Positions 34,493 to 45,316 of a stretch of DNA of 64,000 nt are shown here, in pieces. The notes under the pieces are model-generated. The model was not told where the DNA came from, searched no databases, and saw only the letters and a list, made by a program, of their open reading frames with translations. Numbering within the stretch: the first letter of the stretch is position 1; each line of letters starts with the position of its first letter. The translations under genes and the position numbers were made by a program. Origin of the DNA: Xanthostigma xanthostigma (Eukaryota > Arthropoda > Insecta > Raphidioptera > Raphidiidae); assembly GCA_963575645.1 (NCBI GenBank), contig OY754469.1, positions 47,450,753-47,514,752 of the forward strand, read 5' to 3'.

Positions 34493-34882
34493 AGACCGGT
34501 GTAGCTTAGTGGTGAGAGTACTAGACTCGCATTCGGGAGATACCGGGTTCAGATGTGGCTGGGAGTTTTTCCTGCTGTCTCTCGCCGAGTAATCCCTGTA
34601 CCGGCCATCTTGTTGAGGTTTTCTATGATTTCCTTCAACAATTCCAGATGAATATCGAGATGGTTCCTTATTCAAGGCCATGGTCGATTACCTGTCAAAC
34701 TCCTGTGCTCAAAATTTGCATACCTTAATTTAATGTCCTAAAAATTCCTTCATTGGTCCATTAAATTAAGTTGAAGTTTAAAAATGTAGAAAATAGTATG
34801 GTAGATGGAAAATAGTAATGCTGTCTGTTATGACATAAAGTCGAGAAACGGACGTTAAACGCATTATAATAATTATTATTAT
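34493..34882 (+). mobile_element. tRNA-derived SINE, copy 1
   Basis: The tRNA-like head has GTGTAGCTTAGTGGTGAGAG (box A) and ACCGGGTTCAGATG (decayed box B). The body runs GGGAGTTTTTCCTGCTGTCT, CGGCCATCTTGTTGAGGTTT, GACATAAAGTCGAGAAACGG, and ends in an AT-rich (ATT)n tail. Confidence 0.85.
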
Positions 34883-35991
34883 ATATAGAGTGAAAGAATT
34901 ATATTACTCACGCGAGCCAGCGATTTTCAGTCTAAATATCGATCTGCCAGAGACAATTACTATATCCCTAGCAAGCACTCCTTCTAAAATACCTAATTTT
35001 CACTTCATTTTCAAAATTTTTGACAGTGCACTTTTAAGCAAACTTCACTTTTAATACTAGGGTAGGTTCAAGTACAACAGACGAACAAACATTGATTTAG
35101 TATGGAAGTAGTATAACTCGACTAGTTTTTTCATTACAGCACTAGTGCTTTATAGGTCACTTTACTTGCAATTAAAATGGCTATTTTAAGGGTGGTGCTA
35201 GAACATCTTTACACCCGCTCTAATAGTATTGAAATAACAAAAAAATCCAAAAAATAATATATGGTGGAAGTCCTGGTGCTGGTGGTGGAAGGACGGGTCT
35301 ATGTCGTCTTTATTAACTGTTTGCATGCAAAGTAAGATCCGGTCTGTAACTATAATATAAATTATTATAATGACCAAAAATTTAAAAATATAGAAATTTT
35401 TATTAAAATGTAGGTAGGTACTGGCTAAAAAGAGAGAATAGTATTTAATTTAGGCTCATAAGTACAAAAATGTGGGTCGTATCAGTATAATAAACTATCA
35501 TAGAGTTTACGAGTCACGCTTTTATAATTAACTATTGTGCTTTGAAAAAATATATTCTACTACACCACTGTTTTCACGTGTCAAGAAAGAAAAATACAGG
35601 CTATAAATAATTTATAGTAGGTACCTAAAGTTGAGATTTTTTGTAAGGAATTTAGACGACAAATATCTCGACGTAAATCCGTCACTGACAACTTTGGACT
35701 ACAGTAATGCTAATTTAAATAATATCTTATTCCTTTTTTAAGAGAAAGGTAACATCTCAAAACGTATAGTAAGCAGACACATCCAGTGGTAAACATTAGA
35801 GGTTTTCATGACGCTTTTATTCTTTTTCAACCATCTTCTACTTCGTGTTTCATCGTTACTCTTTTGTATTTATTCGCTATGTAAATTCAACCGCAACTCC
35901 TTCTGTCACAGAACTGTAACCAGCTCCAGAGAAAGGATGCAATTGATTGCCTGTTACATATTGATGACTTTGTCTTTATACTTCTTTCCAC
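34883..35991. other. Unassigned AT-rich DNA between SINE copies
   Basis: No ORF with recognisable content; the 70-codon frame at 35808-36020 enters the SINE. Confidence 0.35.
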
Positions 35992-36002
35992 ATATTGAAC
36001 AT

Positions 36003-36430
36003 TTCTACCGAACGTGGTAGCGTAGTGATGAGAGCACTATAGACTCGCATTCTGGAGGTACCGGGTTCGAATCCCGGCGGGGGCAGATGTGACTGGGACT
36101 TTTTCCTGCTACCTCTCGCCGAGAAACGGTAATTCCTGTACTGGCCGTCTTGTTGAGGTTTACCGTGATTTCCCTAAACTTAATCCAGATAAATATCGAG
36201 ATGGTTCATTATTCAAGACCACGGCCGATTACCTGTCAAACTCATATGCTCAAAATTTGCCTACCTTATCCTAATGTCCTGAAATTCCTTTATTCGCCCA
36301 TTGCTATTAAATAAGTTGAAGTTTAAAAATAACGGGAAGTGTGCAGATAGATGGAAAATAGTAATGGTGCGAATGGCGTCTGTTATGACATAAAGTCGAG
36401 AAACGGACGATAAACGCATTATTATTATTA
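36003..36430 (+). mobile_element. tRNA-derived SINE, copy 2, with target duplication
   Basis: Head GTGGTAGCGTAGTGATGAGA (box A) and ACCGGGTTCGAATCCCGGC with perfect box B; body and (ATT)n tail as in copy 1. It is flanked by the 11-bp duplication ATATTGAACAT (35992-36002, 36430-36440), the mark of LINE-driven insertion. The head most resembles a tRNA with anticodon CGC (Ala), with one mismatch in the anticodon stem. Confidence 0.9.
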
Positions 36431-36779
36431 TATTGAACATATCTTCATTTGAAAGTTTGTCATGGTTTTCTCATATTTTTTTCTTTATCAAAAACTTTTA
36501 CTTTGATATACAATTCGATGATACTAATAGTCGCATCACATTGTGAGATATTCTAAATTTTGCACAATTAAAAAGTGTAAAGGGTGAGCTATTTCAGTAG
36601 CTCTACTTGACCGATTTCGATAAAAAATAAAGGCGCTATTCGACTGCGCGCTGTAAATTTTTCGAGAAAATGTCGAGTATTATTACTATTTCCTGTATCC
36701 TGTATAATTTCAAACATATTAGCGAATCATATGAGACGACATATTTAACTATATTTTAATTTTCACTTATATTTCGGCG

Positions 36780-36990
36780 ACTATTTTTATTGTCCCAGTT
36801 TAGCTCCTAGCAGAGCTCCGCGAGCTCTTTAAAACGACACCCGAATCAACGCGCATTAACAAAGCTAATTTGTACTACAATCACGCGCATGCGCGATGAC
36901 GTCACACGCAAAACAAATCGTACGCGACGAACTCGTAAACACATGCTCTACTCGCTGTCGGTTCAAGCGTTGTTATTAAACGCATTATTA
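36780..36990. promoter_or_regulatory. Candidate CpG-rich promoter with NRF-1 and CRE sites
   Basis: In AT-rich surroundings this 200-bp stretch is rich in CpG. It holds GCGCATGCGC (36885-36894; NRF-1/Ewg-type palindrome) and, two bases on, TGACGTCA (36897-36904; CREB/ATF site), plus GAGCTCCGCGAGCTC near 36813. No repeat copy is seen elsewhere in the window. No coding exon is near, so it might serve a noncoding RNA or a distant gene. Motif identity is known biology; promoter function is inferred. Confidence 0.35.
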
Positions 36991-36999
36991 ATCTCGTAG

Positions 37000-38930
37000 T
37001 TATTAGCGATTGAATTTTAAGGGTATTTAATAGTAATTAACCGTTATAAAGACCGTAAATTATTTACACGTTAAAGAAATTGAAAAGAAATATAAAATGA
37101 ATAGCAAGTGACACAAAATCAGATTACAATTAACGACTTCAAAATTCCTAATCGCAGATAATTGCGACGTGTTCAAAGATTAGTTCGTTTAAATTCAGTT
37201 TTCAACAATGATGTCAGACCATCGAAATAATCTGCTTAGTCATAAATCGTGATCATTGAATATACAATGACGTTTAAGTGTATTATGTATGTGCAGCAAA
37301 CAATAGAAAAAGAAATAGTCAATGTGTCTACGAGTCATATTTTGCGCTCCGTTGATCCTGAAAACTACATTTGGTTGGGGTTGAACGCGGTTGTATAATG
37401 TTTGAGCCCCAGTACCGATCAACAATTACTGCACCCTGACTCAATAACGTAGATATATATTGTTACAGTCAAAGCCTGACCGGACATTCATGGAAGCACT
37501 ATTTAGAGTTATTGTTTCATTGCCGGATTTAATGGTGTATCTAAAAAAGTCACCAGACTGAAACAGTAAATTGATAATGTAATTCCTATATAACTCAGTG
37601 GACTTGCTACAGTGAACTCTTGTATAATAGTCTTAGAACCCGATTTGGCTCGATCTTCATCCATCGTGTTTTCTGATCAAATTTAATAATATAATGCATT
37701 AATAAATAAAAATTGATTTGGTTGACATTGAATTTCCTGGCACAGCTATTTTTAATAAAACATTAAAGTTGTTAATTTTATTGTATTTATTTAGTTCGTT
37801 GCCATGGTTACCTACATATAATATATTCCACGTGTTCGCAATAAAAGTATCTACATGTTTTCATACAGTATCTATGTAAGCGCGTAAGGTGCACATAGGG
37901 AAATTAGCATTGGGAAAAAATACTTGGATCAGAGTTAGCCATGACAGCATTAATTGTTATTTCTATTGAATTATCGTGGTAATCTTGAGGATTGCTATTT
38001 TATTTTGATTTATTTTTATTTTACTTGGCTTTTTTAATAATAAAAAGCTCTTATAAATCATTATTTTAATTTTTTTGTACAAAAATAAAACAAAAAAATA
38101 ACTCCATCTGTATGGAAACATTTCATTCAAAAATTGTCTGACTGGTATTACGTATGCACGTTGGTAAATCAGTGAGCCAATGTCTTTAGGTTCAACACGA
38201 ATAGGCGGAGATATTTGATCTCGCACCATATTTAAGTATTTTTGGGAATTTAATGTCCCATTAATAAAAAAAGTCCGATTATGTTGTAATCATTTGAATA
38301 TTTTCTTCGGTAGTACCTATACACATTCATTTTGCAAAAGAATATTATCTGTCAAATTGAAAAACAAGATTTCAAGGCTCACTCTGATCCAGTCATTTTT
38401 TCCCAATGTTAATTCCCCTATGTGCACCTTACGTGTTTACATACTGTATAATATGACAATATAGAAAACCCTACAACTGCAAAATACTAATTCGAAGGTG
38501 CCTGTCTATTATGCCAGGAATCAAAATGTCGACCAAACTTTGGCATTTTATATATTTTACTTTCGATTGGTAATAAATTTATCTGAAAACTCGATAACTA
38601 CATTTCAAAAATAAAATTAATTTTTTATTAAAAATAGCTGTGCCAAGAAATTGAATGGCAACCAAATCAATTTTTCTTTATTAATACATTATATTATCAA
38701 AATTCTACTTTCATTAAAAAAATCGATGGATGAAGATCGAGTCAAATCGGGATCTTGTACTATAAAGATTTGTTTTCACCGAATTCGTTTAGATTGTGAT
38801 TAGTTGCAAGCTGCAAAAAATGTGAGCATAGCTATATCTTCAATTATTTATCTAAATAACAAATATTTTTTTAATAAAAATGTTATTCTCCAATTTCTAT
38901 AGAAAAGTATACGCAAAGTACTTTTATATA
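37000..38930. other. Unassigned DNA downstream of the candidate promoter
   Basis: Contains a pair of similar inverted segments: GCGTAAGGTGCACATAGGGA near 37881 and TCCCCTATGTGCACCTTACG near 38414, and AAATTGATTTGGTTGACATT near 37710 against GGCAACCAAATCAATTTTTC near 38658. They suggest a foldback of about 1.1 kb (roughly 37630-38770). Confidence 0.45.
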
Positions 38931-39679
<749 letters not shown>

Positions 39680-39840
39680 TAACAATATAATATGTATTAT
39701 ATGGATATGTAATATGTATATGTTTTGTAGAACTGATCGGGCTTTTCGGATTACATTTTCAAGTTGAGAGTGCAAGTGTTACTAGTTGGAAGCTTTAGCG
39801 CCCCGGCTCTTAGTATCCCTGCCCGCACTAACACATGCAC

Positions 39841-39864
39841 GCAAACACACACACACACACTAAG
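39841..39864. repeat. (CA)n microsatellite
   Basis: CAAACACACACACACACACA; an imperfect (TG)n lies near 33995-34022. Confidence 0.85.
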
Positions 39865-40269
39865 CAACAAAGATCACCGTTTTGCTTTTAAGTGGGATCC
39901 TTTTACCTTTTATACTTAACAGCAAACCAAAAAGATAAGTTGTATATTATCAGATTTGAGAAGCGAAAAATAATTTGAATGGCGAGAAAAATGAAGTAAC
40001 CTATACTTACTGTGAAAAAATCAGCCAAAAAATGTTCTTTTAAAGTTATTTGACAAAATGCAGCGCGTATATGGAAAAACCGTTGAGAGAAAGAAAACTA
40101 TATTATCTAAAACGAATATTTTAACCGCGGAAAAAGTTATTTACTATAAAGTGTGAATTTTAATTTTATTGATTCAATGTCCTTATATATCATTCCAACT
40201 CCACAAGTGTAGAATGGTACTAATTTAGGTCAAAATTAACTTTTCAATATTTCACTATTTTGGAAAAAT

Positions 40270-40850
40270 GTGTGCGTCTATATGTTAGTCCATGGTACAG
40301 ATCAAACGGATGAGCGGATTGAAACCAAATTTTGGGAGGATGTTTGGTAGACAAATACGAAGAGCCCTATTGTTTTTGGGGGAAAATCGGTGCATGTATA
40401 GAGAAGAGATATATGCTATAACTTTATGTTAGATATCGTGTCCATCGTGATAATAATAAATAAGAAATTCGCAGGATTGTGGACAAAAATATTAGCTTTA
40501 TTAAATGTCGGACGTATCGCTCATTTACTAAAGCTAATATTTTTGTCCGCAATCCTGCGAATTTCTTATTTATTATATAACGTTGATTTTTAAGTAATGA
40601 TGGTATACTTTTCATAACGGTTTATTATTCTATTTATTTTTACAAGAAAGCTTTGTAAAATCATTTTTTTCTCAACTTTATAGTTTCGAAAATCAGCTGT
40701 TCTTTTGCTCTGTAGATCTGTCAAAAAGAAATTATTAAGAGAGCTGACAAGCATGCTTTGGTTAATTTTTACATGACGTGATAACATATTATTATGTATG
40801 TAACCATGCAAAAGAATAACAAATATCATAATATTGTTAATAATATCCCT
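40270..40850. mobile_element. ER1 relic (partial), interrupted by a foldback
   Basis: GAGCGGATTGAAACCAAATT, TTTGGGAGGATGTTTGGTAG and one minisatellite unit (GGTGCATGTATAGAGAAGAG) match ER1 copies 1 and 2. The unit is split at 40427-40580 by an inverted repeat, then resumes at ACGTTGATTTTTAAGTAATG. Confidence 0.6.
40428..40580. repeat. Foldback with tail, related to the hammerhead group
   Basis: Arms AATAAATAAGAAATTCGCAG and its inverse enclose a short loop. A tail of about 28 nt (GTTAGATATCGTGTCCATCG region) precedes the left arm only. TATAAC lies on both sides as a possible short duplication. It is inserted in an ER1 minisatellite unit. Confidence 0.6.
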
Positions 40851-40996
40851 TATGGACTTGAGAGCTGACTACGGAGAAAATGGGTGACTCGGTGCAGAGC
40901 TGAAAATTTGCAGAATAATAGGAGATAGTACAAATAAGTAGGGAAAAAATTGCGTCGCTAAAGAAGTTTGACTTCAAAAATTCAAAATAAAACAAA

Positions 40997-41406
40997 AAAT
41001 TGGTTGTCTGTAAAGTCGGTTTACGGACGATAGTTTACGTGATAACGTATTCCGCTCGAATATCATATTTAATAATACATAACCTAAATTTTAGTAGCTG
41101 TCAAACTATATTTTTACCGACTAATAATTTGATCAACCAAAGCAAAATACATATTTTTAAGCAATTATAAAAGACATTTAAAAGAATGTATATATATTTG
41201 TTAACAAACCGTATAATTTATCTGGCCATCTGTCAGATGTAGCTTTCGCTGGAACAGCCGAAAAAATGTTGAACGCATACTACTCTCTGACGTCACGCGA
41301 GAAGAGAGAGACTATCGCTTATATCGCGCTCTCGCTTGCGGAACGTTACTCTTTTTCGTGCGTGCAGCCGGTGTTTCATCAATTTATAAGACGTTATCAC
41401 GTCAAA
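40997..41406 (-). mobile_element. M1 element, copy c (long form)
   Basis: Same ends as copy b. The interior is longer and includes CTGACGTCACGCGAGAAGAG, also present in copy e, so these two keep sequence lost from the short forms. Confidence 0.75.
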
Positions 41407-41817
41407 AACTAAATTTAGATACAAAGATGATTTCCACAAGTTGATCATTGAATAGGTGATCCAGATTGCTTAGGAGAAAGAGAATGCAATGTAGACATTA
41501 TGCGGTGGTATCCGGCTCTGTGAGCATGTCGCGGGCGACAAGTCTCCGACACATGTCGCAAAGACGCAGTGTTCCCACGGCGGATTGTGTACTGCTGTAT
41601 AGAGTATACTGTAAGAGTAGAATATAGACCTAGAGCTCTGGCGCGGCTAGCTCACGCTTTCTGCTAGCGTGCCATGCCTATTCTATACAATATATGCGTA
41701 CATATATAATACTTACACGCGTCGCTTGCTCGCTTCTACCTTGCTCTGCCTTTTCTCGCTATCAATGTCGGCTCTAGACTGAGGGTTCCCAAGAAATTGC
41801 AATACTGACGTAAGGGC
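41407..41817. other. Unassigned, relatively GC-rich DNA
   Basis: GC content is visibly higher than around it (GCATGTCGCGGGCGACAAGT, CTGGCGCGGCTAGCTCACGC). No ORF or repeat copy is recognised. Confidence 0.35.
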
Positions 41818-41825
41818 TTGTGAAT

Positions 41826-42412
41826 TAGTGATTTATTGAGAGCTGGCTCCGTGCGCTCCGCTCATCAAAAAGAGCCGCTCAGAGCGAGTCGTTCAAAGGA
41901 GCGACACTAAACAGTACGCACTACACAAGACTGTAGACCTCAGACGTGTGAACTGTCATCATGCATGATCAGGAGTCACGTAGCATTGCACAGCACAATA
42001 CAAACACTCAGCTCTGAGCTCATTTTAATATGATTCTGATCTTATATTATTCGCATTTCGGATAAACTATAAAGTATAATAAAAGCTTAACAATAATAAT
42101 GTTTATTGTTACAATATTATATCTTTGTCAACGACGTCAATGTGAATGGTTTAAGTCACTGTAAGCTTAGTACTATTACACTTACAGTGTGTCATTCAAC
42201 ATTAAGATAACTCCGTACGTGCAAAATTCACTAGTGCCTCTGTGGCCTGTGCTGTGTGCGCTCTGTAAATGTGCGAATGCAACAGTACAGAACAGCTCAG
42301 CACAGAGCAATGGCGCTTGGAGTGAGTCACTCACAAAAAATTAGCGACTCGCTCCGCTCCGAGAAGGGAGTCGTTCATTATGAACGACTCGCTCAGGAGC
42401 GACACATCACTA
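41826..42412. mobile_element. hAT-type non-autonomous element, copy 2 of a pair
   Basis: Ends are TAGTGAT... and ...CACATCACTA, with the perfect 8-bp duplication TTGTGAAT (41818-41825, 42413-42420). The subterminal regions are full of short inverted blocks based on GAGCGAGTCGTTC / GAACGACTCGCTC, as expected of transposase-binding repeats. A diverged sibling lies at 30157-30785. No intact ORF. Confidence 0.85.
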
Positions 42413-42420
42413 TTGTGAAT

Positions 42421-43589
42421 AGCCGAGCTCGTAGCCACATGCCTTTATAGTATGTCTATCGCAAGGCCCCCGACATCATAGATCCTAATTTGAAAACTGG
42501 TAAAAATATAAATTGATTTTTTCAAATATTTTTCAAACGGCGCGGCGTTCTAAAAAAATTGCCGCTAGAAAACGAGTATCATAGCGGCAGGTGTGTTTTC
42601 ATAAAAAGTGAGTTAAATAATTCTCTATTACCCACTAACGGCGCTATAGTAGACTTCATGCACACAGCCTATGCAGCGAAGTAAATGATAAGTCTTGGTT
42701 TAAAATTAGACTCGCAGCTTTGCAGAAACAACGGTATTGTCAAACCTTTATATATCAGGGATATATTATTATGAAGTAAGAGAGCAATTATTATTGGTGT
42801 TTTCCTAACAAAGCCCGTACCTCCCCTGAGCCCTGAGGAAGCACTTGCCCCCTGTTAAGAACCATTACGTTCTTCAACAGAAATGGTAATTTTTTTCTCG
42901 CATATTTATTTTAATTTTATTTATATATTTACCTTTAAAAACAACAGTATGTTGTCAGCCCTGTTTATAAAATATACTTTATACAATCCTTGTATCTCAT
43001 TTCTGTAATTAATTATTTAACGCTTCAAATAAAGCAAGTTTCAAAAGAGGATATTAATGTAGAGTATAACTATTGTAGTTGGAATAATACATACAAATAT
43101 TTGCTGATTTACATTTCATTGTAACTATTTCCAGAATTATTTTAAAGATAAACAGCAACTTTAAGAAAATTAACAATTTTATTATATTTTTTTAGAATTC
43201 TACAATATGGATTACAATACAATAATAATAAAATTAACACAATGTCTTAACAAAAACAAATTATAAATCTTAAATTAAGGAATTTCACTTAAGTCAGTGC
43301 TAGGGTATGTATTTACATTTTACGTCTTTTTTTTCACTCATTTTTTAATAAATTTGATTAGGCGATAAGAAATTAAGTGTTGACAATGACAATAATCCTT
43401 TATTTAGCAATTCATTATTAGTATTTCATTTCATCAAATTGGCCCACGGGGATTTTGTGAATTTTCCTGGTAGGCCGGGGCCCGCCTAAATGCCAGTGCA
43501 CGCCTAAAAATGTATCACTTCAAAAACGTTAAACTGAAATATTTATAATCTTCTATGCAACAGACGACACAAATTTAAAATGATTTTTA
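42421..43589. other. Unassigned AT-rich DNA
   Basis: No gene; GGTAGGCCGGGGCCCGCCTA near 43471 is a transposon-like scrap. Confidence 0.35.
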
Positions 43590-44000
43590 ATCGGGGGGCA
43601 CGGTAGTGCCCCCGCCAAGTCGAGCGCGAAGCAAACACTGCCGTACCATCCTTTACTGGAACCATTTCGCCGCATTTTCAGGCCGCTATTTGAGAACCTC
43701 TGGATAAGACCAGAACGCAGAAATTTTCGTCATCCACTAAGCTATAATCACATACTTAAAATCCAAAATTTCAAGTCTGTAGGTCATTTAGTTCCGAAGT
43801 TAAGCGAAAGTAAAGTTTCGCATTTATGACACTCACTCACTCATGATCATCAAAATAGAACTAGTACTTCCCATAAACTCAGAGAGCTGAAATTTGGTAC
43901 AGAGTTAGGGTTTAATGGCCACATAAAGGGAAAACTATAAAAACTAGGATAATAATAATAATAAAAATAAAATAATAATAATAATAAAAAACTACTCCTA
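43590..44000. mobile_element. Lepidoptera GGGGCACGGTAGTGCCCCC repeat
   Basis: GGGGGCACGGTAGTGCCCCC then CGCCAAGTCGAGCGCGAAGC, a sequence common in Lepidoptera. The 3' end runs through GAGCTGAAATTTGGTACAGA to an (AAT)n tail (43949-43990). Confidence 0.65.
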
Positions 44001-44072
44001 AAAAGAAAAAAACTGTGTCAAATAAGAAAACCTAATAAAATAAATCAATATGTCCACGGTTCCTTACTGCGA

Positions 44073-44123
44073 TTTCTTTATTATTATAGGTAGTTAATAT
44101 AATAATAAAGAAATCGCAGTAAG
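44073..44123. repeat. Small inverted repeat
   Basis: TTACTGCGATTTCTTTATTA...GGTAG...TAATAAAGAAATCGCAGTAA, arms of about 24 bp. Confidence 0.85.
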
Positions 44124-44773
44124 TATTATTTAGTAACCTTAGACTTGGCACGGCTTTGTCTAGATTTCATTACTTTTTAGAGATAAACAGCAGCTCCATC
44201 GAGACTTGGCTAGTTTTGTAAAGAATGTTTTTGGTGGGATAATATTTGCGTGTTCTATTAAGTAATGAATAGAGATTAAGTATAAAATTAATATTAAATC
44301 GATAAAAAGTATTTATCAAGCTCAAACAATAATGTGTTGTTGACATCAACTGGAATAAACAGAAACAGGTACCTTGCCGCTGTCCCAAAGGACAATTTAA
44401 AGTCTGTAAATTAAGTTTTCGCTCGAGGCAAGGAAAAACTTTAAGACGGGAATGACAAAATTACTATAGACGTTGAAAATGGAAAAGAGGGAGATTTTCC
44501 TCATCGTCGAGGTAATTGTGAAGTTTTCACTTTTTAGTTTCCCTTCAGTCTAAATCATTTTGTTACCAACTTGTGTATTGTATACAATGATGCACTGAAA
44601 GTTTGTTAATCGAAATTCTTCGATTAAATAAAAATAGATGTTTTTATTCTGGTCGTCAGTTTTTAGAAATGATACATTTTGATTTTTTACTCATATTCAA
44701 ATTAAGGCTTACGACATCTAATCAATTTTTATGTGATTCTACATTAGAAATAAGTATTGTTAAATTGATAAAT

Positions 44774-45048
44774 ATATTGTAACAGAGACCCCCCAGCAGG
44801 CGACGACAATCGGCTCGTCATTCTAACAATGACACACAGATTATTGTGGGACAACAATCGGCTTGTTGTTCTAACAATGGTACACAGATTGTTGTCTCGC
44901 GAAATTCTTAACAATTTGTGTATCATGCTAGAACAACAAGCCGATTATTGTTCCACAACAATCTGTGTGTCATTGTTAGAAAGACGAGCTGATTGTTGTC
45001 TTACGAAAATCTTTATCGTCCCCTGCTGGGGAGTCTCTGTTACAATAT
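44774..45048. repeat. Foldback MITE with internal duplication
   Basis: ATATTGTAACAGAGAC at left and GTCTCTGTTACAATAT at right. Each arm holds two similar units (CAATCGGCTCGTCATTCTAA and CAATCGGCTTGTTGTTCTAA), so arms can pair with each other and within themselves. Confidence 0.85.
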
Positions 45049-45229
45049 TATGCAATCGACCAATTTTATAGAATAAATTAAGGAATTAAAATAATTGCAA
45101 CGTTATAATTTTCAATCGCTGGTTTCATTTGAAATTTCAAATTAAAAGGTTCACCAAATAACTAAAAGATTAATAAATGTGAAGGTTTTTTCACCTTTTA
45201 GTTATTTCTGTCCACGTCCCTTAGAAACT

Positions 45230-45235
45230 TTTAAT
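45230..45235 (-). promoter_or_regulatory. Possible polyadenylation signal of the gustatory receptor gene
   Basis: ATTAAA, the common variant hexamer, reads on the minus strand about 80 bp past the receptor's stop codon. It is a weak signal in AT-rich DNA. Confidence 0.25.
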
Positions 45236-45316
45236 TAGAACATTGATAACTAGCCGTTACCCGCGGCTCCGCACACGATTGAGATGAAACACGGCAACAC
45301 GCGAACGAATATATTT

